A stretch of 8,610 nt of DNA, taken from NCBI GenBank assembly GCA_903831165.1, contig CAIKWV010000529.1, positions 1 to 8,610 of the forward strand. Reading direction: 5' to 3'. A program made the position numbers and the translations under genes. Shown piece by piece: positions 1-6,641 of the stretch. The notes under the pieces were generated by a model. The model was not told the DNA's origin, made no database searches, and worked only from the letters and a program-made list of their open reading frames with translations. The first letter of the stretch is position 1, and each line of letters starts with the position of its first letter. The DNA is from an uncultured cyanobacterium (lineage in GTDB: Bacteria > Cyanobacteriota > Cyanobacteriia > PCC-6307 > Cyanobiaceae).

Positions 1-100
1 CGCCCGCCTCGCCGTCGGGGGCCTGGAGCCCAACCAGCTGGCCGGCTTCCAACAGCGCAGCAGCGATCTGATGGGTCGGCTGATGCAGCGCTCACTCTGA
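1..100 (+). CDS. C-terminal fragment of an unidentified protein
   Basis: Reading from base 2, 32 codons run open to a TGA at 98-100, and the gene begins left of the window. The residues end in ...SSDLMGRLMQRSL. Third codon positions are almost all G or C, as in the neighbouring real genes. The other two + frames also stay open for part of this stretch, so the frame choice rests on codon use. The fragment is too short to name. Because it sits 98 bp ahead of a compatible-solute transporter operon on the same strand it could belong to the same pathway, for example glucosylglycerol synthesis, but nothing in these 32 residues shows that. Confidence 0.5.
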   Translation, partial: ARLAVGGLEPNQLAGFQQRSSDLMGRLMQRSL

Positions 101-115
101 GCCAGAGCTGGCTTT

Positions 116-155
116 GACGCCGACCGCAACCTGCTGCGGCGGCGTCTTGCCGCAG
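116..155 (+). promoter_or_regulatory. Two overlapping, mutually exclusive hairpins in the leader of the transporter operon
   Basis: GACGCC (116-121) pairs with GGCGTC (141-146), and inside it CCGCA (124-128) pairs with TGCGG (135-139): 11 base pairs with a small asymmetric bulge and a 6-nt loop. A competing hairpin pairs CTGCGGC (134-140) perfectly with GCCGCAG (149-155) around an 8-nt loop. Both need bases 134-140, so only one can form at a time. No T-run follows, so a classical intrinsic terminator for the upstream gene is not supported. It could be an attenuator-like leader, a structured 3' end for the upstream transcript, or chance pairing in GC-rich DNA. Confidence 0.35.
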
Positions 156-198
156 GACGTGACGCTGATTAGGGTCCAGGCACTGACCCGTCGTCTCC

Positions 199-1605
199 AT
201 GGCCCGAACCGGAGAGCGACGGAGGCCTGGACGGAGTCAGAGGCCCGCGTGGGCGGCCCTGGTGCTGGGGCTGTTGCTGATCCTGCTGCCGGCGGCGCTG
301 CTGGCCAGGCCGGTGGCGGCGGCCACCACGGTGCGGGTGCTGATGCCCTCGCCGTTCGTGGATGCCACCGCCTCCCTGGTGGCTGATTTCAATCGGGACC
401 ATCCCCAGCTCCAGGTGGAGGTGGCCCGCGGCCCCCTCGATACCGAGGCGATGTCGGACCTGGCCATCGGCGGCCTGTTGCTGGGGGACACCCCCTACGA
501 CCTGCTGATGATGGATGTGAGCTGGACGGCCAAGTACGCGGCCGCCGGCTGGTTGATGCCGCTTGAAGGGCTGCTCGGGGACAACGCCCTCGAGGCGATG
601 GTGCCCGGAGCCAGGGAGGGCAATGCCTTCGGCGGCCATCTCTGGCGGATGCCCCTCAACGGCGATACGGGCCTGCTGTACTGGCGCACCGACCTGATGG
701 CGGCCCCTCCCGGCAACATCGTGGAGCTGGAGGCGGTGGCACGGCAACTGCAGGCCGAAGGCAAGGTGCGCTGGGGCTACGTCTGGCAGGGCCGTCCGTA
801 CGTGGGCCTGAGCTGCGTGATGCTGGAGATGATCCACGCCTTCGGTGGCCAGTGGTGGCAGCCCGGTAGCGGCCGCGCCGGCGGCCAGACCCAGCTGGAT
901 TCCGCCGGGGCGATCGCCGCAGCCGACTGGCTGGTGCATCTGGTGCGCACCGGCGTCAGCCCCGAGGCCGTCGCCGATTTTGCTGAAAATGAAGCCCTGC
1001 AGTTGTTCGCTGCCGGCGATGCCGCCTTTCTGCGCAACTGGCCCTATGCCTGGCGCGAGATCGAAAGAGGCGGCGGACCGGTGGTGGGTAAGGTCGGTGT
1101 CACCACCGTGGTCTCGGCGCCGGGCCACAGCAGCGGCGGCACCCTCGGCACCTGGGGCCTCTCCCTGCTGGCCGGCAGCCCCCACCCGCGCGAGGCGGCC
1201 GAGGTGATCCGCTGGCTCACCGGGCCCGAAACCCAGAAGGCCCTGGTGCTGGATCAGGGCTACGCCCCCACCTGGGCCTCCCTCTACGAGGACCCCGAGT
1301 TGAAGCTGAAGCACCCGCTGCTGGCGGTGCAACGCCAGGCCCTGGAGCAGGGCCCGGAAGTCAGGCCTTTGACCCCCCTCTATGCCCAGCTCAGTGACCT
1401 GCTGCAACGGCAGGTGAATGGCCTGCTCACCACCGATGGCACGGCGGCCGGAGCCATGGGCAAGGCCCAGACCCAGAGCGCCGTGCTGATCGAGTCAGCT
1501 GCGGGCGAGCACACCGCCTCCGGGCCGCTGCTCAAGCAAGCGGTCTCGAAGAGCAGCCACGCCTCGGGCAGGCTGCAGGCACAACGCCGGCAGGGGGTCG
1601 CATGA
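199..1605 (+). CDS. ggtB: Sugar/compatible-solute ABC transporter, periplasmic substrate-binding protein (GgtB-like)
   Basis: This 468-residue protein is the solute receptor of an importer and should act in the periplasm. Residues 1-42 form a signal peptide: an Arg-rich n-region (RRR at 7-9), a Leu/Ala core at 19-36 and an A-A-A cleavage site near 40-42. There is no lipobox cysteine. The mature part has family-1 extracellular binding protein hallmarks: the first strand VRVLMPSPFV (45-54), DVSWTAKYAAAGWL (106-119), FLRNWPYAW (277-285), GTWGLSLLAG (317-326), and RPLTPLYAQLSD (389-400). A polar tail of about 35 residues (433-468) extends past the recognisable fold. The ATG at 199 lacks a clear Shine-Dalgarno but gives a normal signal peptide. 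Its TGA overlaps the next ATG, and permease and ATPase genes follow, so it belongs to one transport operon. The symbol is by analogy with cyanobacterial Ggt systems; sucrose, trehalose or another sugar is possible. Confidence 0.85.
   Translation: MARTGERRRPGRSQRPAWAALVLGLLLILLPAALLARPVAAATTVRVLMPSPFVDATASLVADFNRDHPQLQVEVARGPLDTEAMSDLAIGGLLLGDTPYDLLMMDVSWTAKYAAAGWLMPLEGLLGDNALEAMVPGAREGNAFGGHLWRMPLNGDTGLLYWRTDLMAAPPGNIVELEAVARQLQAEGKVRWGYVWQGRPYVGLSCVMLEMIHAFGGQWWQPGSGRAGGQTQLDSAGAIAAADWLVHLVRTGVSPEAVADFAENEALQLFAAGDAAFLRNWPYAWREIERGGGPVVGKVGVTTVVSAPGHSSGGTLGTWGLSLLAGSPHPREAAEVIRWLTGPETQKALVLDQGYAPTWASLYEDPELKLKHPLLAVQRQALEQGPEVRPLTPLYAQLSDLLQRQVNGLLTTDGTAAGAMGKAQTQSAVLIESAAGEHTASGPLLKQAVSKSSHASGRLQAQRRQGVA
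909..918. repeat. HIP1 palindrome GCGATCGC
   Basis: GGCGATCGCC, containing the octamer GCGATCGC (910-917), lies inside the binding-protein gene. HIP1 is a highly iterated palindrome of many cyanobacterial chromosomes and supports the taxonomic placement. Confidence 0.8.
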
Positions 1606-2477
1606 ATCCGAGCCTGGTCAATGTGCTGCTGATGGCGCCGGCCCTGGTGCTGCTGGCGATCGTGTTCGCCTGGCCGTTGCTCGATTCGGCCTGGCTGAGC
1701 ACCCAGGCCAGCTCGGTGCTGACCGGCCTGGCCCCCCTCGCCAACGACGGGGCCAACTGGCAGCGCCTGCTGGGCGATGCCCGCTTCTGGCAGGACGCCG
1801 CCAGCACCCTGCGCTTCGCCGGGGTGTCGGTGGGGCTGGAGCTGGGGCTGGGCCTGGCGATGGCGCTGGTGCTGCACAGACCGGGGCGGGGCCGGGGCTG
1901 GCTGCGGGCCCTGGCCCTGCTGCCCTGGGCCCTGCCCACCACGGTGCTGGCCCTCGGCTGGCGCTGGATCTACAACGATCCCTACGGACCCCTCAACGCC
2001 ATTCTCAAGGCCTTCGGCATGGCCCCCTACGGCTTTCTCACCACCCCGTCCAGCACCTGGTTGTTCACGGTGATCGCCGATGTCTGGAAGACGACGCCGT
2101 TCGTGGCCTTGCTGCTGCTGGCGGGATTGCAGTCGATCCCGGCGGAACTGGAAGAGAGTCTGGTCCTGGAGGGAGCTAGCCCCGGCCAGATCCTGCGCCG
2201 CCTCACCCTGCCGCTGCTGCGTCCCTGGATCAGCCTGGCCCTGCTGTTTCGTCTGGCCCAGGCCCTGGGGGTGTTCGATCTGGTCCAGGTGCTCAGCCGC
2301 GGCGGCCCGGCCGGCAGCACCGAGAGCCTGGCCCTCTATGCCTATCACAACGCCATGCGCTTCCTGGATTTCGGCTACAGCGCCACCCTGGTGATCGCCA
2401 CCTTCCTGCTGCTGGTGCTGCTCACCGCCTGCGGCTGGCTGCTGCTGCGCCGCCGCCCCCTGGAGATCAGCCGATGA
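1602..2477 (+). CDS. ggtC: Sugar ABC transporter permease, MalF/UgpA type (GgtC-like)
   Basis: This 291-residue inner-membrane permease forms half of the translocation channel. It starts with a hydrophobic segment (about 8-27), and further membrane spans lie near 70-92, 101-121, 152-176, 208-230 and 262-282, the six expected of this subfamily. The cytoplasmic coupling loop (EAA loop) is at about 182-208, reading ELEESLVLEGASPGQ and then RRLTLPLLRP; E-G-A replaces the more common D-G-A. The TLPLLRP end is a standard contact for the ATPase. The ATG at 1602 overlaps the preceding TGA (ATGA), with a G-rich Shine-Dalgarno-like stretch (CAGGGGG) just upstream, so translation is probably coupled. 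Family membership is secure; substrate, and hence the symbol, is inferred. Confidence 0.88.
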   Translation: MNPSLVNVLLMAPALVLLAIVFAWPLLDSAWLSTQASSVLTGLAPLANDGANWQRLLGDARFWQDAASTLRFAGVSVGLELGLGLAMALVLHRPGRGRGWLRALALLPWALPTTVLALGWRWIYNDPYGPLNAILKAFGMAPYGFLTTPSSTWLFTVIADVWKTTPFVALLLLAGLQSIPAELEESLVLEGASPGQILRRLTLPLLRPWISLALLFRLAQALGVFDLVQVLSRGGPAGSTESLALYAYHNAMRFLDFGYSATLVIATFLLLVLLTACGWLLLRRRPLEISR

Positions 2478-3274
2478 GAAGCCTGCTGCTGCTCTGGAGC
2501 CTGGCCCCGCTGGCCTGGCAGCTCTACACCTCCCTGGTCACGCCGGAGGCGCTGGTGCAGGGGACCGGGGTGGAGGCCGGTGCCTACTGGACCCTGGAGA
2601 ACTACCGGCAGGTGTGGTCGGCCGAGCCGCCGATCTGGCGCTACCTGCTCAACAGTGCCGTCGTCGGTGCCGCCACCACGGCCCTGACCCTCGCCCTGGC
2701 GGTGCCCTGCGCCTACGGCCTGCAGCGCCAGGGCGGTCGGCTGCGCTGGGCTGTGACCCTGACCCTGCTGGCCACAGCGATCTTCCCGACGGTGCTGCTG
2801 TTTCTGGCCCTGCTGCAGCTGGCCCGCGCCCTGGGTCTGGCCAACAACCTGCTGGCCCTGAGCCTTCCCTATGCGGCCCTGTGCCTGCCGCTGGCGGTGC
2901 TGCTGCTGCGGGCAGCCTTTGCCGACCTGCCGCCGGAGCTGGAGGATGCGGCCCGGCTCGAAGGCCTGGACCTGCCCCAGCGCCTGCGCCATGTGCTGTT
3001 GCCCCTGCTGGCCCCCAGCCTGGCCAGCACGGCGATCCTGGTGTTCCTGTTCAGCTGGAACGAGTACCCGATCGCCCTGACCTGGATCAGCCGCCCCGAG
3101 CTGCTCACCCTGCCGCCGGCGATCGCTCGCATCGCCGGCTCGTCGCTGTTCACCGTGCCCTACGGGGCCTTTGCCGCCGCCACCGTGCTCGGCAGCCTGC
3201 CGTTGCTGCTGATCGTGCTGATCTTTCAGCGCTCGATCGTCAGCGGTCTCACCCAGGGAGCCATCAAGGGATGA
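2474..3274 (+). CDS. ggtD: Carbohydrate ABC transporter permease, MalG/UgpE type (GgtD-like)
   Basis: This 266-residue protein is the second inner-membrane permease. Hydrophobic spans lie near 3-20, 58-83, 92-115, 124-147, 180-198 and 230-251. The EAA coupling loop at about 152-180 reads LPPELEDAARLEGLD and then LLPLLAPS. The protein ends FQRSIVSGLTQGAIKG, the C-terminal signature of the MalG-like subfamily (typically QR-IV-GLT-GAVKG). The N-terminus is short, with little before the first span. The start is fixed by the ATGA overlap with the preceding gene; the stop overlaps the ATPase start in the same way. Together with the previous gene it would form the heterodimeric channel. The substrate is inferred from family resemblance and context. 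Confidence 0.88.
   Translation: MRSLLLLWSLAPLAWQLYTSLVTPEALVQGTGVEAGAYWTLENYRQVWSAEPPIWRYLLNSAVVGAATTALTLALAVPCAYGLQRQGGRLRWAVTLTLLATAIFPTVLLFLALLQLARALGLANNLLALSLPYAALCLPLAVLLLRAAFADLPPELEDAARLEGLDLPQRLRHVLLPLLAPSLASTAILVFLFSWNEYPIALTWISRPELLTLPPAIARIAGSSLFTVPYGAFAAATVLGSLPLLLIVLIFQRSIVSGLTQGAIKG
3119..3126. repeat. HIP1 palindrome GCGATCGC
   Basis: A second exact octamer, inside the MalG-type permease gene. Confidence 0.8.
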
Positions 3275-4287
3275 TCCGTTCCATGCCTGAGCCTTTCAGC
3301 CCTATCCCTGGCCTGCGGATCGAGGGCCTCAGCCGCCGGCTGGGGGAGCGCAGCCTGTTGGCGGACCTGAACCTGGAGGTGGGCCCTGGGGAATGCCTGG
3401 CCCTGCTGGGACCGAGCGGTTGTGGCAAGACCACCACCCTGCGGCTGCTGGCGGGTCTCGATCCGGCCAGCTGCGGCCGGATTCTGCTGGATGGCGATGA
3501 CATCACCCGGCAGGACGCCGGCAAGCGCCGCGTGGCGATGGTGTTCCAGAGCTACGCGCTTTATCCCCATCTGAGCGTGGCCGACAACCTGGCCCTGGGC
3601 TTGCGGATCCGAGGCATGGCCGCCAAGGAGCGGGACAGCCGGATCGCCTCGGTGCTGGAGTTGCTGCAGTTGGGGGAGCTGAGCCTGCGGCGGCCGGCCC
3701 AGCTCTCCGGGGGCCAGCGCCAGCGGGTGGCCCTGGCCCGGGCCCTGCTGCGCCAACCCAGGCTGGTGCTGCTCGATGAACCGATGAGCAACCTCGACGC
3801 CCAGTTGCGGGAGGAGCTGCGGCCGGAACTGCGCCGTCTGCTCTGCGGCCGCGAGCAACCGGTGGTCTATGTCACCCATGACCAGCCGGAGGCGATGGGC
3901 ATGGCCGATCGCATCGCCGTGCTGCGCGACGGCCAGCTGCAGCAGGGCGGCAGCGCCCGAGAGCTCTACGAGCGGCCCGCCAATCGATTTGTGGCGGCCT
4001 TTCTGGGACGGCCGGCCATCAATCTCTGGCCGGCGGCCGCCGGCCGCCAGCTGGGCCTGAGGCCGGAACACCTGCGGCCGGTCCCTGCCGGTGGCCTGCC
4101 GGCTCGGGTGCAGCGGCGGGAATGGTGGGGAAACCAGCAGCTGTTCTGGCTGGAGAGTGCCCAAGGGGAACTGCGCATGCTGCTGCCGGCGGAGCAGGAG
4201 CTGCCCGAGAGCCTGCAGCTGGGCTGGCAGAGCGAACACGAACACTGGTTCGACAGTCACAGTGGCGATCGGCTGCCGGCGCCCTGA
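3271..4287 (+). CDS. ggtA: Sugar ABC transporter ATP-binding protein, MalK/UgpC family (GgtA-like)
   Basis: This 338-residue cytoplasmic ATPase powers the importer. All nucleotide-binding motifs are present: Walker A GPSGCGKTT (47-55), Q-loop VFQSYALYPH (91-100), signature LSGGQRQR (145-152), Walker B LVLLDEP (165-171, catalytic Glu 170), D-loop SNLD (173-176) and switch His 203 in YVTHDQPEAM. A short TOBE/OB regulatory region follows, with the LGLRPEHLRP element at 261-270. MalK/UgpC proteins are usually about 360-370 residues, so the regulatory part is somewhat reduced. The ATG at 3271 overlaps the previous TGA and has AGGGAG at 3255-3260 at good spacing; a second in-frame ATG at 3283 would remove four residues. 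In Synechocystis, as I recall, ggtA lies apart from ggtBCD; here all four genes are together. Confidence 0.88.
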   Translation: MIRSMPEPFSPIPGLRIEGLSRRLGERSLLADLNLEVGPGECLALLGPSGCGKTTTLRLLAGLDPASCGRILLDGDDITRQDAGKRRVAMVFQSYALYPHLSVADNLALGLRIRGMAAKERDSRIASVLELLQLGELSLRRPAQLSGGQRQRVALARALLRQPRLVLLDEPMSNLDAQLREELRPELRRLLCGREQPVVYVTHDQPEAMGMADRIAVLRDGQLQQGGSARELYERPANRFVAAFLGRPAINLWPAAAGRQLGLRPEHLRPVPAGGLPARVQRREWWGNQQLFWLESAQGELRMLLPAEQELPESLQLGWQSEHEHWFDSHSGDRLPAP

Positions 4288-4299
4288 TCCCCCCCGGTG

Positions 4300-4333
4300 C
4301 TGACCCTGAGGGCCATTTGGTATGGTGCTTTGG
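4300..4333 (+). promoter_or_regulatory. Possible promoter of rpmB
   Basis: In the 86-bp gap between the ATPase gene and rpmB, TATGGT (4321-4326) resembles a -10 box. CTGACC (4300-4305) could serve as a -35 but is only 15 nt away, shorter than usual. Transcription would begin near 4333, giving a leader of about 40 nt. A second -35-like hexamer, TTGACC at 4340-4345, has no suitable -10 before the start codon. No terminator separates the transporter genes from rpmB, so read-through is also possible. Confidence 0.25.
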
Positions 4334-4373
4334 TGGTGATTGACCACAGTCCATAGTTTTTCAGCTGATTCCC

Positions 4374-4610
4374 ATGTCCCGCGTCTGCCAGCTCACAGGA
4401 AAGCGCGCCAACAACGGCATGGCCGTCAGCCATTCCCACGTGCGCACCAAGAAGCTGCAGCAGGTGAACCTGCAGGAGCGTCGCCTCTGGTGGGCCGAAG
4501 GCAATCGCTTCGTCAAGCTGCGCGTCTGCACCCGCGCCCTCAAGACCATCCAGAAGAAGGGTCTGGGCAAGTACGCCAAGGAACTGGGCGTAAACCTGGC
4601 CCGCCTTTGA
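4374..4610 (+). CDS. rpmB: 50S ribosomal protein L28
   Basis: The 78-residue basic protein begins [20 protein letters not shown] and contains [11 protein letters not shown] and [15 protein letters not shown]. These are the usual L28 elements: CQLTGK near the N-terminus, then a basic central part and a C-terminal half rich in Lys and Arg. Length matches cyanobacterial L28. It is a structural protein of the large ribosomal subunit. The ATG at 4374 gives the canonical N-terminus. It lies 86 bp after the transporter operon and is closed by a strong terminator, so it is probably expressed mainly as its own short unit. Its position after a sugar transporter looks incidental. Confidence 0.97.
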   Translation: MSRVCQLTGKRANNGMAVSHSHVRTKKLQQVNLQERRLWWAEGNRFVKLRVCTRALKTIQKKGLGKYAKELGVNLARL

Positions 4611-4638
4611 ACGCATCATCCATCGTTGCTGCCAACAG

Positions 4639-4686
4639 GGTGAAGACGCCGGCTCTCGACGAGCAGCGGTGGCTTCACCTTTTTTG
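4639..4686 (+). terminator. Intrinsic terminator of rpmB
   Basis: GGTGAAG (4639-4645) pairs with CTTCACC (4673-4679). Inside it CGCCG (4647-4651) pairs with CGGTG (4667-4671) with one G-T wobble, and the apex GCTC-TCGAC-GAGC (4652-4664) forms a further 4-bp stem and loop. Six T residues (4680-4685) follow directly. This is a textbook rho-independent terminator starting about 28 nt after the rpmB stop, and it separates rpmB from the peroxiredoxin gene. Confidence 0.9.
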
Positions 4687-4742
4687 TTGACCTTGCCCGC
4701 CCCCTTCCCTGTTCCCGATCCACTGGTCCCGCAGCCCTGCCG

Positions 4743-5330
4743 ATGAAACGTCGTTCCCTGATCGGCGGCCTGGCGCTGCTACCGCTGGTCCTGGGGCTGG
4801 CACCGCGCAGGGCCTGGGCGATCGGCGGGGTGCTGCCGGAGCTGGGCCAACCGGCGCCGGATTTTGAGCTGGATGGGGTGGCCCCTGGCGGCAGCCTCAG
4901 CGCCGCCGCCAAGGCGTCCGAACCGTTGCCGATCCGCGTCGGCCTGAACGATCTCAGGGGCCGCTGGCTGGTGCTCTACTTCTATCCCAAGGATTTCACC
5001 AGCGGCTGCACCATCGAGGCCCGGGGGTTTCAGCAGGATCTGGCGGCGTTCCAGGCAGAATCCGCCACCGTGATCGGGGTCAGCGCCGATGACCAGGAAG
5101 CCCATGCCTCCTTCTGCGGCAGCGAGGGCCTGGTGTTCCCGCTGCTCTCCGATCCAGGCGGGGTCGTCAGCCGTCGCTACGGCTCCTGGATCGCCCCCTA
5201 CTCCCAGCGCCACACCTTCCTGATCGCTCCCGACGGGATCCTGCGGCAGCGCTGGACGGCGGTGCGGCCTTCGGGCCACAGCCGCGAGGTGCTGGCGGAA
5301 CTGCAACGGCAGAAGAGCTCGATAGCGTGA
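4743..5330 (+). CDS. Exported peroxiredoxin, PrxQ/Bcp family
   Basis: This 195-residue thiol peroxidase should reduce hydrogen peroxide and organic peroxides using thioredoxin or a similar donor. Residues 1-26 form a signal peptide, MKRRSLIGGLALLPLVLGLA then PRRAWA, with cleavage after A-W-A. The RRSLIG stretch is Tat-like, suggesting export to the periplasm or thylakoid lumen. The catalytic motif YPKDFTSGC (81-89) gives peroxidatic Cys89 with Pro82 and Thr86; Arg156 in RHTFLI is the usual conserved Arg. The resolving Cys normally five residues after Cys89 is replaced by Arg94. Instead Cys125 lies 36 residues downstream, the spacing I recall for Xanthomonas/Xylella-type PrxQ, where the resolving Cys sits in helix 3. 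A 32-residue stretch after the signal peptide carries an insertion before strand 2. The gene follows the rpmB terminator, so it needs its own promoter; TTGACC at 4687-4692 could be a -35 but no good -10 is visible. Confidence 0.92.
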   Translation: MKRRSLIGGLALLPLVLGLAPRRAWAIGGVLPELGQPAPDFELDGVAPGGSLSAAAKASEPLPIRVGLNDLRGRWLVLYFYPKDFTSGCTIEARGFQQDLAAFQAESATVIGVSADDQEAHASFCGSEGLVFPLLSDPGGVVSRRYGSWIAPYSQRHTFLIAPDGILRQRWTAVRPSGHSREVLAELQRQKSSIA

Positions 5331-5400
5331 AGCGCCAGCGTTGATCCCTCGGTGAGCCAGCGGCGTCCAGGTCCATCCAGCGGCCCAGCAGCAACCAACA

Positions 5401-5415
5401 GCCAGGCCAGGCCAG
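5401..5415 (+). repeat. Short tandem repeat, three copies of GCCAG
   Basis: Three perfect head-to-tail copies of GCCAG lie in the stretch between the peroxiredoxin stop and the preferred phosphatase start. A 5-bp unit would shift frame if copy number changed, which fits better with this stretch being untranslated. No function is implied. Confidence 0.5.
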
Positions 5416-5564
5416 GCTCGGCGGCCCAAACCCGGGCTCCAGGGAGAGCTAACAGCTCAGCGTTGCCAACAGCTCCGGCCATCAACAGACCTTCAGCGGA
5501 ACGCAACGGCCCAGCCGATCGGATCGGCACCTTGCTGCCTCTGAGGGCTGACAGGGCTGGCCGG

Positions 5565-6641
5565 ATGAGCCTGCTGGCGGCCACTGTCCTGCTGGCCGGC
5601 AGCGTGTTGGCTGGCGCCTCCCAGGCCATCGCCCTGCGCCCAGGGGCCGGTGCTGCTGGAGCCACGCTCTCCCTGTCAACAGCGAGAGCGGCAGCACCTC
5701 TGCATCCCGTTTCAACAGGGGAAGCAGCTGCCGATGCCCTGCAAGGGACGACGCCATCGCTTGGTTCAACGCCAGCCGCTGCTCCATCAACAACCACGGC
5801 ACCGACCCTGATCGCTGCAACGCCGGCGGTCCAGCCCACCCCTGGCCCAACCCCCACCAGCGCGCCCACCCTGCATGTGCTGGCCACCGGCGACAGCGGA
5901 GGTGGCAACGCCGCGCAGCAAGCGGTGGCCGATCAGATGGCCGCCGCCCATCGCCGCCGCAAGGTGGACCTGGTGATCATGGCCGGCGACAACATCTACG
6001 ACGAAGGCAATCTCAACCGGGTCGAAGCCACCTTCCTGCGGCCCTATCGGACCCTGTTGCAGGCCGGGGTGCCCTTTCACGCCGTGCACGGCAACCACGA
6101 CATCCGCAGCGGCGACGGTGAACCCCAGATTCGTTACCCCCTGTTCGGCATGAAGGGTCGCTGGTACACGCTGCGGCGCGGCCCGGTGGAGTTCTTCATG
6201 CTCGACACCAACTCCAAGGCCGCCTGGCAGCACCAGTTGCCCTGGTTGAAGAAGGCCCTCGCCAGCAGCACGGCACCCTGGAAGGTGTTGGTGGGCCATC
6301 ACCCCATTCTTTCTTCAGGCTTTTATGGCGACGATCCGGTGGCCATGGCCCGACTGGGGCCCTGGATGCGCCGCTATGGGGTGCAGCTCTACATCAATGG
6401 CCATGAGCACAACTACGAGCGCTCCAAACCGATCGATGGCATCACCTATCTGACCGTCGGCGGTGGCGGAGCCGCGCTGAGGCCGGTGCTGCCCGGCCCC
6501 AACAGTGCCCGGGCCCTGAGTCGCCACAGCTTCGCCGAGCTCAGCTTCACCCCGAGCCAACTGACGATCGAGGCCTGGGACAGCAAGGGGGAGCGGATTG
6601 ATCAGGCGACGCTGGAGAGGGGCGTCAACACCTCGCGGTGA
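5565..6641 (+). CDS. Exported purple-acid-phosphatase-like metallophosphoesterase
   Basis: From the ATG at 5565 this is a 358-residue phosphatase of the calcineurin-like fold, closest to tartrate-resistant (PAP) enzymes, which release phosphate from phosphomonoesters. All seven metal ligands of that family can be placed: Asp110 (GDSG), Asp142 and Tyr145 (GDNIY), Asn177 (GNHD), His245 (GHHP), His280 and His282 (GHEHNYE). The tyrosine is the purple-making ligand. Residues 1-22 form a hydrophobic signal peptide ending A-S-Q-A-I-A, followed by a Pro/Thr/Ala-rich linker to about 102, then the catalytic domain (103-345). The start is uncertain. GTG at 5352 gives 429 residues and TTG at 5532 gives 369; the latter would supply the basic n-region that the ATG form lacks. 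The stretch 5352-5564 has weaker coding-like third positions and low-complexity Pro/Ala/Ser content, so I prefer 5565. Likely role: phosphate scavenging outside the cytoplasm. Confidence 0.88.
   Translation: MSLLAATVLLAGSVLAGASQAIALRPGAGAAGATLSLSTARAAAPLHPVSTGEAAADALQGTTPSLGSTPAAAPSTTTAPTLIAATPAVQPTPGPTPTSAPTLHVLATGDSGGGNAAQQAVADQMAAAHRRRKVDLVIMAGDNIYDEGNLNRVEATFLRPYRTLLQAGVPFHAVHGNHDIRSGDGEPQIRYPLFGMKGRWYTLRRGPVEFFMLDTNSKAAWQHQLPWLKKALASSTAPWKVLVGHHPILSSGFYGDDPVAMARLGPWMRRYGVQLYINGHEHNYERSKPIDGITYLTVGGGGAALRPVLPGPNSARALSRHSFAELSFTPSQLTIEAWDSKGERIDQATLERGVNTSR

Noticed and set aside
101..112. GCCA-GAGC-TGGC stem followed by TTT as a terminator of the upstream gene
   Set aside because: The stem is only 4 bp with a 4-nt loop and three T residues; too weak to call.
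169..1407. A 412-codon minus-strand open frame under the binding-protein gene
   Set aside because: It is Gly/Gln/His-rich antisense sequence without domain motifs; the + strand has a signal peptide and clear family motifs.
4340..4345. TTGACC as a -35 box for rpmB
   Set aside because: The matching -10 position (about 4363-4368, AGCTGA) is a poor box and nearly touches the start codon.
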